A stretch of 64,000 nt of DNA from Mesorhizobium kowhaii (GTDB lineage: Bacteria > Pseudomonadota > Alphaproteobacteria > Rhizobiales > Rhizobiaceae), in assembly GCF_003253745.1 (NCBI RefSeq), contig NZ_MZXV01000055.1:1-64000 (forward strand), given 5' to 3'. This document shows positions 7,737 to 18,535 of this stretch, piece by piece (positions within the stretch are counted from its first letter, which is position 1; the number at the start of each line of letters is the position of its first letter). The position numbers and the translations under genes were made by a program. The notes beneath the pieces are model-generated. The model ran no database searches and had not been told where the DNA came from. It saw only the letters and a list, made by a program, of their open reading frames with translations.

Positions 7737-8308
7737 TCGAAATGCACGACGGTGGCGGCCTGGTCGAAGATATCGGGGAGTGACATTCCCTCTCGTCCTT
7801 CTACCCAGCTGCTGATTGTCGCCCGAATGAGCGCGAAAACGGTTCCTGATACCGTATAGGCGACAACACCGGGGAGCCGACACGGTCTGTCCGGTGAGGC
7901 CAGAATTCGAGCGACTTCGTCGATCAGCTCAGCGATCATCTGTTCCTTGCGCGCGGAAATGCTCCTGTTGGAACGGATCGCAGTCTCGATGGCGAGGAAG
8001 AAACGAGATTTCTCCTCGAAAACCGCGAGCATCGCCCGCGCTGAGGCGAGAAGCGCGACAACCGGCGGCTCCGACTTGAGCCGCTCCTCGAGTTCCTCCC
8101 GGATGATCGTCATACCGTCCTGCACCCAGCTGACGATCACATCTTCCTTGGTCGGGAAATAGCGCAACAGGGTACGAGGCGAAACGCCGACAGCGGCAGC
8201 GATATCGGCAACAGTAGTCGCCTCAAACCCGCGCTTGTGGATCAAGTCCAGCCCAGCCTCAAGCAACTGAGTCCGCGTGCGATCCTTCTTGTCTTCCCGA
8301 AGACCCAA
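7718..8308 (-). CDS. TetR family transcriptional regulator
   Basis: 196 residues from TTG 8308. The N-terminal helix-turn-helix contains TTVADIAAAVGVSPRTLLRYF, the TetR hallmark; the C-terminal part is a variable helical ligand-binding domain. The frame stays open to an ATG at 8404. TTG 8308 is preferred because GGAG lies six bases upstream, because the product then begins GLREDKKDRTR as many relatives do, and because the longer form would run through a probable operator half site at 8355-8365. It sits directly upstream of the SDR unit on the same strand and shares its candidate operator motif, so local repression and autoregulation are inferred. The ligand is unknown. Confidence 0.86.
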   Translation of the reverse strand: MGLREDKKDRTRTQLLEAGLDLIHKRGFEATTVADIAAAVGVSPRTLLRYFPTKEDVIVSWVQDGMTIIREELEERLKSEPPVVALLASARAMLAVFEEKSRFFLAIETAIRSNRSISARKEQMIAELIDEVARILASPDRPCRLPGVVAYTVSGTVFALIRATISSWVEGREGMSLPDIFDQAATVVHFETNGTE

Positions 8309-8354
8309 GATTTTCTCCACACCGAAATGAGTAGAATTTCTTTTTGACACGCAA

Positions 8355-8365
8355 TGCCATTTGTC
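8355..8365. promoter_or_regulatory. TetR operator half site before the TetR gene
   Basis: TGCCATTTGTC matches the right arm of the palindrome at 7725-7736. The left arm is poorly kept (TTTGACAC), so this is a degenerate or half operator. It lies 47 bp upstream of the proposed TTG start. Confidence 0.42.
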
Positions 8366-8627
8366 GTCCAGAGACAGAAAATTGGAGGTGATTGCGGGCA
8401 ACACTCAAGCAATTGCGGCATAGTCAAACCTTGGCCTGGAACCCAGCCCTGGAATCATAAAGAATTTCCAAGGGAGGTCTGACTTGATTCACAAGGCCCT
8501 TGCGGGGCCTTCGATGACCTATCGCCAGTCACCTGACTGATTTCCAATGGAGGATCATCCAGCCCTATATCGCCGGACAAGCTACTTGGTGTTGCACGTG
8601 TTCCGTCCTGTTCGATGTGGTTGGAGC
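8366..8627. other. Intergenic stretch between the TetR gene and the acetoacetyl-CoA synthetase terminator
   Basis: No convincing gene. A 63-codon minus-strand frame at 8455-8646 runs into the terminator and looks like no known protein. A 7 bp hairpin (AAGGCCC/GGGCCTT, 8494-8512) without a T-run is present. Nothing else is recognisable. Confidence 0.5.
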
Positions 8628-8657
8628 ACAAAGAAAAGGCGCCCAAGAGGACGCCTT
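8628..8657 (-). terminator. Rho-independent terminator
   Basis: On the minus strand stem AAGGCG/CGCCTT (8657-8652 with 8641-8636) closes a ten-base loop and is followed by TTTTCTTT. It lies about 210 bp past the acetoacetyl-CoA synthetase stop and has the right orientation to end that transcript. Confidence 0.55.
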
Positions 8658-8865
8658 AAGAGATGGGATTGCTGTCACAACGGGGCTTGAGCGAATTCAG
8701 ATCCTCGGGGGCTGAGGAACGGGATTTCTCCCTCAAGTTACGTGCGACTATCGACGCCGGGCCTTAACAACTCCTTACCGGGCTGCCAAAAAATTTACGA
8801 ATGTGTACCACTCGTGAAATCTAGGTAAATTCTCGCGACATATTTGGTTAACCATGCCTGCCCGG

Positions 8866-10836
<1,971 letters not shown>

Positions 10837-11036
10837 GATCGTTCCTCCACGGTCGCCACCGCTTATGCATATCGCAGCGCAGCAGAGCAAGATTTTGTTC
10901 GGCCAATGCGACCAGATGTGCGCAAATGCCATCGCCGGGCCATAAAGACTTGAAATGCCTCAGCCCTAAGTCGTAGTGACGACTGGAGTTACACCCGTCG
11001 GGCGATTTTTGTCGGAATGGAAGCATACGGAGCGAT

Positions 11037-12890
11037 ATGCCATCATCTTTGATCCGGCGCGGGATATGGGCGATCGGCGCTGCCGTGATCGTCATCGCGT
11101 TGGTCGTTGCCGCCCTGCCGCTGATCGCCTCCACCCGCATCGTGCGCGACCGCATCGCCTGGGAAATGAGCGCGTGGAGCGGCTTTCGGGTCGCCATCGA
11201 CGGCTCGCCCCGCATCGAGGTCTGGCCGAAATTCCGCGCGATCCTGACCGATGTGACGCTTTCGCAATGGACCGACACCGAGGCGCCGCCGGTGGTCGAG
11301 GCCGAACGGGTCGAGATTGACCTTTCCGCCATGGCGGCCTTGCGCGGCGACGTGGAGTTTTCGACGGCGCGGCTGGTGCGGCCGACGATCCGGGTCCAGC
11401 GAACGCCGGCAGGCTTTTTCCTGCCCGCCGTCCCGACCGGCGGGCGCATCACGCGTTCCATCGACACGGCGAGGGGCGTGGTCAATGCCGACCCCGCCAA
11501 GCCCGACCTCGACAAGCTGCCGGCCGACACCTTCGGCACGGTGGAGTTTCGCGACGGCCGCATGGTGGCGTCCATCGCCGGCAAGGACGTCGAGATCCTG
11601 AGCAGCTTGTCCGGCCAGGCGAATTGGGCCGCGATGAACAGCAATGCGACGCTGTCGGCAACAGGGATCTGGCGCGGCGAAAGCGTCGCCCTCGACGTCG
11701 CCTCGCCGAAACCGCTTGTGCTGTTTGCCGGCGGTACGGCGCCGATCACACTGTCCTTCAAGGCGGCGCCCGCCACCTTCTCGTTCGACGGCACGGCCAG
11801 CATGTCCGAAAATGCTTATTTCGACGGTCAAGCGAAATTCTCGGCACCTTCGCTGCGGCGTGTCCTGGAATGGTCGCAGGCCGGTATCGCTCCAGGTGCT
11901 GCTATCGGCTCGGTCAGCATTTCGAGCAAGATCACGGCGACCGCAGGGCGCGTCAAGTTCGACAACACCGCACTTGCCCTGGACAACAATCCGGGAATGG
12001 GCGCGCTGGACCTCACGCTCGGCGAGTCGCAGCCAGTGATCTCCGGCACGCTCGCCTTCGACACACTCGACCTCAGATCATTTCTGTCGGCCTTCACGCC
12101 GCTGGCGCCGACCGGAGGCGCAGGACCCGGCGACATCGATACAAGCTTTGCCGACAAGATCAACCTCGATCTCAGGCTGTCGGCAGCGCACGCCACGGCG
12201 GGGCCTATCCAGCTCGCCGACGTCGCCGCCACCGCCCAGGTCAAGGACGGTCTTTCCGTCTTCGATATCTCCGATGCCTCGGCGTTTGGCGGCAACATCC
12301 AGAGCAGCCTTCGCTTCGACCGCAAGCCGGAAGGCTCGCAGGTCGAGATCCGGCTGCTGGCGTCCGACATCGACAGCGGTGCTTTCGCCACGGCGGCCGG
12401 GATGACGCGGCTGGTGCCGGTCGGCACGGGGACCATCTCGGTGATCCTCAAGGGACCGGGCAGAACCTGGGATTCCATCTTCGACAATGCCGACGGCTCG
12501 GTCTCTGCGACCTTCGGACCGGGAGCGTTGAGCAAGCTCAACCTGCCTGCCTTCCTCAAGCATACCGAGCAAGGCGGCTTCTTCGCGCTCGACGACGTTT
12601 CCGACGGAACGCTGCCGATCGACGGTGCCGAGATCAAGGCCAGCATTTCGAAAGGCGTGGCGCGGATCGACAAGGCCGAAGCCAATTCGGCGAAGTACAA
12701 GCTCTGGCTGTCCGGGATCGCGTCCTACGCCGGACGGGGACTGGCCTTGTCCGGCGGCGTCATTCAGGCGGACCAGGCGGCAACGCAGACCAATGGCCAG
12801 CAAGGCCCCAACCAGTCGTCGTTCTTCGTCGGCGGGACGTGGAGCACGCCGTTCATTTCCCCGATCAGCCGTGGCGTTTCGGGGGAATAG
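11037..12890 (+). CDS. AsmA family protein
   Basis: 617 residues. An N-terminal signal-anchor (about residues 9-30, IWAIGAAVIVIALVVAALPL) is followed by a long beta-rich periplasmic region. The early VAIDGSPRIEVWP and LTDVTLSQW are typical of the AsmA N-terminal domain, and VEFSTARLVRPTIRV matches its repeated strands. AsmA-like proteins affect outer-membrane lipid balance and are related to lipid-transfer repeat proteins; the exact role here is not known. ATG 11037 has CGGAG six bases upstream. It is convergent with the putrescine transporter operon, and an intergenic palindromic repeat lies between the two. Confidence 0.87.
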   Translation: MPSSLIRRGIWAIGAAVIVIALVVAALPLIASTRIVRDRIAWEMSAWSGFRVAIDGSPRIEVWPKFRAILTDVTLSQWTDTEAPPVVEAERVEIDLSAMAALRGDVEFSTARLVRPTIRVQRTPAGFFLPAVPTGGRITRSIDTARGVVNADPAKPDLDKLPADTFGTVEFRDGRMVASIAGKDVEILSSLSGQANWAAMNSNATLSATGIWRGESVALDVASPKPLVLFAGGTAPITLSFKAAPATFSFDGTASMSENAYFDGQAKFSAPSLRRVLEWSQAGIAPGAAIGSVSISSKITATAGRVKFDNTALALDNNPGMGALDLTLGESQPVISGTLAFDTLDLRSFLSAFTPLAPTGGAGPGDIDTSFADKINLDLRLSAAHATAGPIQLADVAATAQVKDGLSVFDISDASAFGGNIQSSLRFDRKPEGSQVEIRLLASDIDSGAFATAAGMTRLVPVGTGTISVILKGPGRTWDSIFDNADGSVSATFGPGALSKLNLPAFLKHTEQGGFFALDDVSDGTLPIDGAEIKASISKGVARIDKAEANSAKYKLWLSGIASYAGRGLALSGGVIQADQAATQTNGQQGPNQSSFFVGGTWSTPFISPISRGVSGE

Positions 12891-12933
12891 GCCTCAGCCT
12901 CTTTGTCCCAAGGGAAAGCGCTACGCGCTTCCC

Positions 12934-12970
12934 GGGAAAACCGCTTCACACTTTTCCTGGAATTGCTTCA
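12934..12970. repeat. Intergenic palindromic repeat, family B (partial copy)
   Basis: Shares GGAAAACCGCTTCACACTTT and the following TTCCTGGAATTGCTT with the two 62 bp units at 22530-22653, but lacks their left part. It lies between the convergent AsmA and potI genes and runs into the potI stop codon (12970-12968). Confidence 0.85.
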
Positions 12971-13786
12971 GCCGCGTTGTGCGGCCCGTTCGTCGAGTTG
13001 GCGCTGCACCTCACGCCGCTTGTTGGCGACCGAAGCGATGATGACGCCGACCGCAACAACGGCGATCAGGATGGTGCAGGCGGCGTTGATCTCCGGCGTC
13101 ACGCCGAGGCGCACCTGGCTGTAGATCTTCATCGGCAGCGTTGTTGCTCCCGGCCCGGAGGTGAAGCTGGCGATGACCAGATCGTCGAGCGAAAGCGTAA
13201 AGGCCAGCATCCAGCCGGACACGATCGCCGGCATGATGACCGGCAGCGTGATCTGGAAGAAGGTCTTCACCGGCGTTGCGCCAAGATCCATCGCAGCTTC
13301 TTCCAACGAACGGTCGAAGCTGACCAGGCGCGACTGCACGACGACGGCGACGAAGCACATGGTGAGCGTAATGTGGGCGAGCGTGACGGTCAGGAAGCCG
13401 CGGTCGAGACCGATGGCGACAAAGAGCAGCAGCAGCGACAGGCCGGTGATGACTTCCGGCATGACCAGCGGCGCAAAGACCATGCCTGAAAACAGCAACC
13501 TGCCCCTGAACCGCGTGTAGCGGGTCAAGGTGAGCGCCGCCAGCGTGCCGAGCACGGTTGCCACCGTGGCCGAGATGACGCCGACGCGGGCCGTGACCCA
13601 GGTGGCGTCCATCAGGCCCTGGTTGTGGAACAGCGAGACGTACCATCTGGTCGAGAAACCGCCCCAGACGGTAACCAGTTTCGACTCGTTGAAGGAGAAG
13701 ACGATGAGCAGAACGATCGGCAGGTACAGGAAGGCAAAGCCCAGCACGATCGAGGTGACGTTGAAGCGGCTCCAGGTGGTGTTCAT
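12968..13786 (-). CDS. potI: Putrescine-type ABC transporter permease, PotI-like
   Basis: 272 residues with six predicted inner-membrane helices. The EAA-type loop reads SLEEAAMDLGATPVKTFFQITLP, the contact with the ATPase. It matches the PotC/PotI permeases of spermidine/putrescine importers. The start overlaps the potH stop (ATGA, 13786-13783), so the two are translationally coupled. It is last in the potF-G-H-I order; its stop abuts a palindromic repeat that may act as the transcript end. A putrescine rather than spermidine substrate is inferred from the PotF-type binding protein and from puuA/puuB about 6-10 kb away. Confidence 0.9.
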   Translation of the reverse strand: MNTTWSRFNVTSIVLGFAFLYLPIVLLIVFSFNESKLVTVWGGFSTRWYVSLFHNQGLMDATWVTARVGVISATVATVLGTLAALTLTRYTRFRGRLLFSGMVFAPLVMPEVITGLSLLLLFVAIGLDRGFLTVTLAHITLTMCFVAVVVQSRLVSFDRSLEEAAMDLGATPVKTFFQITLPVIMPAIVSGWMLAFTLSLDDLVIASFTSGPGATTLPMKIYSQVRLGVTPEINAACTILIAVVAVGVIIASVANKRREVQRQLDERAAQRG

Positions 13787-14754
13787 TTGTCCTGCTCCTG
13801 GGCGCGCGCCTGGGCCCGCTGGAAAAGCACGATCGGCACGGTCAAAAGCAGCAGCAGGATGACGGCCACCGCCGACGACACCGGCCAGTCACGATTGGCG
13901 AAGAACTCGTTCCACAGCGTCTTGCCGATCATCAGCGTCTGCGATCCACCGAGCAAATCGGGAATGACGAACTCGCCGACGGCGGGGATGAACACCAGCA
14001 GGCAACCAGCGATGACACCGGGGAGCGACAGCGGAAAGGTGATCTTCCAGAACGCGCTGGTCGGCGGGCAGCCAAGATCCTTGGCGGCCTCGATCAGCGA
14101 ATAATCCATCTTTTCCAGCGACGAATAGAGCGGCAGCACCATGAACGGCAGGTAGGAATAGACGATGCCGATGAAGATCGCCGTGTAGGTGTTGAGGATG
14201 ATCAAGGGCTGGCTGATGACGCCTGTGGCAAGCAGCAGCTGGTTGAGCAGCCCCTCGGGCTTGAGGATGCCGATCCAGGCATAAACGCGGATCAGGAACG
14301 AGGTCCAGAACGGCAGGATCACCAGCATCAGCAGCGTTGGCCGAATTGTAGCCGGCGCACGCGCCATGCCATAGGCGATCGGGTAGCCGACGATCAGCGT
14401 CAGGACAGTCGAGATCGCGGCAATGATGACGCTTGTCACGTAAGCGTTGAAGTAGAGGGCGTCCTGCGTCAGCCAGGCGTAGTTGTCGAAATTGAGCGCG
14501 CCAAAGCCGGCGAAAAATCCGGAGATGCCGTCGTTGAAGCCGAGCACCGGCGTGTAAGGCGGCATGGCGATCGCCGTCTGCGACAGCGAAATCTTGAAGA
14601 CGATGATGAAGGGAATGAGGAAGAAAAAAAGCAGCCAGACATAGGGGATGATGATGACCAGGCGGCCAACGAAGGCCGCCCCCAGCCTGGCAACAATGGA
14701 CTTGCCGGCATTGGTTGCCGGGGCTGATGCGGCGGTGACGGCGGCATTCGACAT
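13783..14754 (-). CDS. potH: Putrescine-type ABC transporter permease, PotH-like
   Basis: 323 residues, six predicted helices after a basic N-terminus. The EAA loop is SLIEAAKDLGCPPTSAFWKITFP, and FWTSFLIRVYAWIGILK is typical of PotB/PotH. It pairs with PotI to form the membrane channel of the importer. ATG 14754 has AGGGGG six bases upstream and starts ten bases after the potG stop; its own stop overlaps the potI start. The 323-residue length suits PotH. Subfamily is confident, substrate inferred. Confidence 0.91.
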   Translation of the reverse strand: MSNAAVTAASAPATNAGKSIVARLGAAFVGRLVIIIPYVWLLFFFLIPFIIVFKISLSQTAIAMPPYTPVLGFNDGISGFFAGFGALNFDNYAWLTQDALYFNAYVTSVIIAAISTVLTLIVGYPIAYGMARAPATIRPTLLMLVILPFWTSFLIRVYAWIGILKPEGLLNQLLLATGVISQPLIILNTYTAIFIGIVYSYLPFMVLPLYSSLEKMDYSLIEAAKDLGCPPTSAFWKITFPLSLPGVIAGCLLVFIPAVGEFVIPDLLGGSQTLMIGKTLWNEFFANRDWPVSSAVAVILLLLLTVPIVLFQRAQARAQEQDK

Positions 14755-14763
14755 GACCGCCCC

Positions 14764-15903
14764 CTACCGCGTCAGCACGACGCCGGCGTCGGGCCGGAAG
14801 GAAACCCAGGCGCGGTCGTTCCAGCTCAGCGGATCCTCGGTGATGCGAGCCGCGTTCATGGTGCTTGCCCGCACCACCTGGCCGTCGTCGAGCCTGACAT
14901 GGAAGACGGTCATGTCGCCGAGATAGGCGATGTCATAGACCTCGCCTTCGATGGCATTGACGGCCTCTGCCGGCTTCTTCGACGACACCTTGATCTTTTC
15001 CGGCCTGATGGCGAAGGTGACGGCGGCTCCGGCGGCGGCATTGCCGGCATTCTCCGTCCGAATGGTGATGCCGTTGCCGGCATCGATGCTGGCAGTGCCA
15101 GCCTCGCCGCGCGCGATCTTGCCCTCGAACATGTTCACATTGCCGACGAAACCGGCGACGAAGCGCGATCCGGGCGCCTCGTAGACTTCGGCTGGCGTCG
15201 CCACCTGCATCACCTCGCCTTTGTCGATAATGGCGATGCGATCGGCCATGGTCATCGCTTCTTCCTGATCGTGGGTAACGACGACGAAGGTCAGGCCGAG
15301 GTTCTGCTGCAGGTCCATCAGTTCGAACTGCGTTTCCTCGCGCAGCTTCTTGTCCAGCGCGCCGAGCGGCTCGTCGAGCAGCAGCACCTTCGGCCGCTTG
15401 GCGACCGAGCGGGCGAGCGCGACGCGCTGGCGCTGGCCACCCGACAATTGATGCGGCTTGCGCTTGGCGAACTGTTCGAGCTTGACCAGCTTCAGCATCT
15501 CGGCGACGCGGGACGCGATCTCGGGCTTCGGCATGCCGTCCTGCTTGAGGCCGAAGGCGATGTTGTTCTCGACCGTCATATGCGGGAACAGGGCATAGGA
15601 CTGGAACATCATGTTGACCGGCCGGCGATAGGGCGGAATGCCACGCAGATCCTGGCCGTCGAGCAGGATGCGGCCGGCTGTCGGCTCCTCGAAGCCGGCG
15701 AGCATCCTGAGCAGTGTCGACTTTCCGCAGCCCGAGGCGCCGAGCAGGGCGAAGAACTCACGCTCGAAGATGGTCAGTGACAGATTGTTGACAGCGGTGA
15801 AGTCGCCGAACTTCTTGGTGACGTTGTCGAACTGGATGTATGGCTTGGCGTTCGGGTCGTTCCATGGCGCGAAATCCCTGCGGATGCTGCCAAGCGATTT
15901 CAT
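14764..15903 (-). CDS. potG: Putrescine-type ABC transporter ATP-binding protein, PotG-like
   Basis: 379 residues. Walker A GASGCGKST (55-63), Q-loop in MMFQSYALFP, signature LSGGQ (153-157), Walker B LLLDEP (174-179), D-loop and switch HD in VVVTHDQEEAM; a TOBE domain occupies about 290-375. All catalytic residues are present. It energises the PotH/PotI channel from the cytoplasmic side. The N-terminal extension of about 20 residues before YIQFDNV is common in PotG. It lies 81 bp behind potF, and that gap holds a perfect 13 bp hairpin which probably sets potF messenger above the membrane genes. Confidence 0.93.
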   Translation of the reverse strand: MKSLGSIRRDFAPWNDPNAKPYIQFDNVTKKFGDFTAVNNLSLTIFEREFFALLGASGCGKSTLLRMLAGFEEPTAGRILLDGQDLRGIPPYRRPVNMMFQSYALFPHMTVENNIAFGLKQDGMPKPEIASRVAEMLKLVKLEQFAKRKPHQLSGGQRQRVALARSVAKRPKVLLLDEPLGALDKKLREETQFELMDLQQNLGLTFVVVTHDQEEAMTMADRIAIIDKGEVMQVATPAEVYEAPGSRFVAGFVGNVNMFEGKIARGEAGTASIDAGNGITIRTENAGNAAAGAAVTFAIRPEKIKVSSKKPAEAVNAIEGEVYDIAYLGDMTVFHVRLDDGQVVRASTMNAARITEDPLSWNDRAWVSFRPDAGVVLTR

Positions 15904-15944
15904 GTCCCACTCCGTCCTGTTTCTTGCTTCTTGCCCCAGAAAGA

Positions 15945-15976
15945 ATCGGTCCCGGCAGGTGACTGCCGGGACCGAT
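15945..15976 (-). other. Perfect 13 bp stem-loop between potF and potG
   Basis: ATCGGTCCCGGCA and its exact complement enclose a six-base loop (15958-15963). On the minus strand it is followed only by TCTTTCTGG, so it is a weak terminator. Between a binding-protein gene and the rest of its operon, such hairpins usually stabilise the upstream messenger and reduce downstream expression. Confidence 0.75.
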
Positions 15977-15984
15977 CAGATTGC

Positions 15985-17082
15985 TTATTGGCCGGTGACG
16001 ATCTTGGTCCAGCTGCGTGTAATCAGACGCTGGGTCTTGGGGTCGTAGGGAGAGACCGTGTAGAGCTTCTTTATCGTCTCGGCATCGGGATAGACGGAAG
16101 GATCATCCAACAGCGCCTTGTCGACGAACTGCTGCGAAGCCTTGTTGCCGTTGGCGTAGAGCACATAGTTCGACGATTTGGCGATCACTTCCGGCGTCAT
16201 CATGTAGTTGATGAATTCGAGCGCCTCTGCGACATGCGGCGCATCGGCGGGGATCGCCATCTGGTCGAACCACATCTGGGCGCCTTCCTTCGGCACGGAA
16301 TAGCCGATTTCCACGCCTTGCTTGGCCTCGACCGCGCGGTTGCGGGCCTGGAACACGTCACCCGACCAGCCGACAGCCAGGCAGATGTCGCCATTGGCGA
16401 GTGCGTTGATGTACTCCGAGGAGTGGAACTTTCTGATATAGGGCCGGACCTTGAGCAGGGCCTCCTCGGCCTTGGCGATATCGTCAGGCGAGGTGCTGTT
16501 GGGGTCGAGACCGAGATATTTCAGCGCCGCCGGGATGATGTCGGCCGGTGAATCCAGCACGTAGACGCCGCAGTCCTTCAGCTTGGCCAGACTGTCGGGA
16601 TTGAAGAACACATCCCAGCTGTCGATCTTGTCGGTGCCGAGTGCTGCCTGCACTTTCTTGATGTTGTAGCCGAGACCAACCGTGCCCCACATGTAGTTGA
16701 CCGAGTATTCGTTGCCGGGGTCGTATTTGGCGGTTCGCTCCGTAACCGTGTCCCACATGTTGGAAATGTTTGGCAATTTCGACTTGTCGAGCTTCTGGAA
16801 CACACCGGCCTGGATCTGGCGCGCGAGGAAGTTGCCGCTGGGCACGACGACGTCATAGCCGCTGCCGCCGGCAAGCAGCTTGGTTTCCAGGATTTCGTTG
16901 GAATCGAAGGTGTCGTAGACGACCTTGATGCCGGTTTGCTTGGTGAAATCATCGATGATCGAACTGTCGATATAATCCGACCAGTTAAAGACGTTGACGA
17001 CGCGGTCTTCGGCATGGCCGCCGGCGGTGAAAAGCGTCAGAAATACCGAGGTCGCCGAAAGCCAGAGCGCTTTGCGGATCAT
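15985..17082 (-). CDS. potF: Periplasmic putrescine-binding protein, PotF-like
   Basis: 365 residues with a signal peptide (about 1-24, ending at AGGHAED). The mature start VVNVFNWSDYIDSSIIDDF is the hallmark of PotD/PotF polyamine-binding proteins; WSDYID contributes to the polyamine pocket, as does the later LAVGWSGDVFQA. It captures polyamine in the periplasm for PotGHI. ATG 17082 has AAGGAG six bases upstream, a strong site in keeping with high expression. It is first in the operon. The length equals the PotF family. Putrescine is favoured over spermidine by the gamma-glutamylputrescine genes nearby, but binding is not proven. Confidence 0.92.
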   Translation of the reverse strand: MIRKALWLSATSVFLTLFTAGGHAEDRVVNVFNWSDYIDSSIIDDFTKQTGIKVVYDTFDSNEILETKLLAGGSGYDVVVPSGNFLARQIQAGVFQKLDKSKLPNISNMWDTVTERTAKYDPGNEYSVNYMWGTVGLGYNIKKVQAALGTDKIDSWDVFFNPDSLAKLKDCGVYVLDSPADIIPAALKYLGLDPNSTSPDDIAKAEEALLKVRPYIRKFHSSEYINALANGDICLAVGWSGDVFQARNRAVEAKQGVEIGYSVPKEGAQMWFDQMAIPADAPHVAEALEFINYMMTPEVIAKSSNYVLYANGNKASQQFVDKALLDDPSVYPDAETIKKLYTVSPYDPKTQRLITRSWTKIVTGQ

Positions 17083-17432
17083 GCTATTCTCCTTTGATGA
17101 GTGTTCCTTCGCCGGCTCGTCGCGGACCCCACGCGGCCGGGCATTTGTTTCAGACTATTGAGCTTCCCAGCAAGCAACAAGCACGAACTGCCGACATTAT
17201 GCAGGCGGTTCGATAGGCGGCGGGTGGTGGCTTTGTGTCCCTGTCGCGGCCTGGGAGGCGTGCGGGTGCCGTCAAGGGCTTTCGCCGTGGCGGGGGCAGA
17301 GATACGACGATGTGGTCCGGTCTCGATCTGACCGGCAGGGAGACTTGGCAAGATACGCCTGTCTTGTTGTTGCCGTAGTCTCAGCCTGCCCGCGCGGCAG
17401 CGAATTTGTCAATGGCAAAGCTGCACGCCGCA
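17083..17432. other. 350 bp intergenic region upstream of potF
   Basis: Apart from the potF ribosome site it holds no gene. A TTGACA occurs on the minus strand at 17412-17407 without a good -10 at the right distance, so the promoter is not resolved. Overlapping short frames look random. Confidence 0.4.
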
Positions 17433-18386
17433 TCAATTAGGCGATGGCACCCCGGTAACCCCGGCGCGCTCGGGCCGTGTCTGGCGCTTGAATTCGAGCC
17501 CGATATGAACGAGCAGCGCCGTCACCACCACCGCGCCGCCGATGATGGTGCGCCCCGACGGCACCTCGGAATGGACCAGCCAGACCCATATCGGGCCGAG
17601 GATCGGCTCGAACGTGCCGAGCAGTGCGGCGACGGCCGCCGGTATCAGCCGCGCGCCGGTGGCGAAGAAGGCAAGGCCAAGACCGAGATTGACCATGCCG
17701 AAGGCAAAGAGAAAGCCCATGTCACTGGCCGACACGGCGAATGTCGACGCCTGCGAGGCGGCAAAGCCCGCCGCAAGCATGGTGCCAAGGCAGGTTGCCG
17801 GCGTCATGCGCACGCCGGAAAACCGCCGGGTGATGACGGTGGCGATCGAGAACATGACCGCAATCAAGAGCGCCAGCCCGTCGCCTATCGGTGAGACAGC
17901 GCCATCAAGCGATTCTGACACCATGATGGCGACACCGGTGATGACGGCGGCAATCGCCAGCCAGGTCGCGACGGTCACCCTTTCGCGAAACAACGCCCAG
18001 GCAAGCAGCGCCGCCAGAAGCGGCACGCCGGCCTGCATCAGCAGGATGTTGGCGACGGTGGTGTAGGCAAGTGCGACGACGAATGCGGTCGATGCGGTAG
18101 CGAAGCAGACCCCGACGGCCAGGCCCGGCAGACCCATGTCGCGGAACAATTTCAGCGTGCCGCGCCAGCCGTCGCGCCAGGCCATGAAGCAGATCAGGAA
18201 GGCCGCTGCCCAGACGGAGCGCCAGAAAATAACCGTCCAACTGTCGCCGACGGTGATGAAGCGGGCAATGGTGCCGCCGAAACTCCACATCAGCGCCGAA
18301 AGGAACACCAAAAGCATGCCGACGCGTTCCTCGCGCGGCGAGACGGCTGATAGAACAACGCTCGGCGATGATGCTGTGTCGGTCAT
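17433..18386 (-). CDS. EamA/DMT family transporter
   Basis: 317 residues with ten predicted membrane helices arranged as two EamA repeats (about 22-150 and 165-300). LSALMWSFGGTIARF opens the first repeat and GTFEPILGPIWVWLVHSE closes the second, both typical. Members export amino acids, metabolites or drugs; the substrate cannot be read. The frame extends to 18524, but that leader is not EamA-like and the ATG at 18386 begins the conserved part; no strong ribosome site is seen. It is minus strand between the XRE regulator and potF and may simply be a lone gene. Confidence 0.86.
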   Translation of the reverse strand: MTDTASSPSVVLSAVSPREERVGMLLVFLSALMWSFGGTIARFITVGDSWTVIFWRSVWAAAFLICFMAWRDGWRGTLKLFRDMGLPGLAVGVCFATASTAFVVALAYTTVANILLMQAGVPLLAALLAWALFRERVTVATWLAIAAVITGVAIMVSESLDGAVSPIGDGLALLIAVMFSIATVITRRFSGVRMTPATCLGTMLAAGFAASQASTFAVSASDMGFLFAFGMVNLGLGLAFFATGARLIPAAVAALLGTFEPILGPIWVWLVHSEVPSGRTIIGGAVVVTALLVHIGLEFKRQTRPERAGVTGVPSPN

Positions 18387-18535
18387 GGGCGCGACTGTCG
18401 GGCTTTTGTGGACGGGACGATGCGCAAGGGACGACAAAAAGATACTCCGTTCGCGTAACGCAAAGGCGAAGGCCGGGGGTGAGCCAGAGACCGACGACAA
18501 TTGTGGCACCCAGCCCGGCATCACGGCTCATGTCG

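Noticed and set aside
8455..8646. 63-codon minus-strand frame
   Set aside because: Overlaps the terminator hairpin at 8628-8657, has no ribosome site and no recognisable protein features.
11624..13489. 621-codon plus-strand frame over AsmA and potI
   Set aside because: Arg/His/Gln-rich, runs through the stop of one gene, an intergenic repeat and the antisense of another; not one protein.
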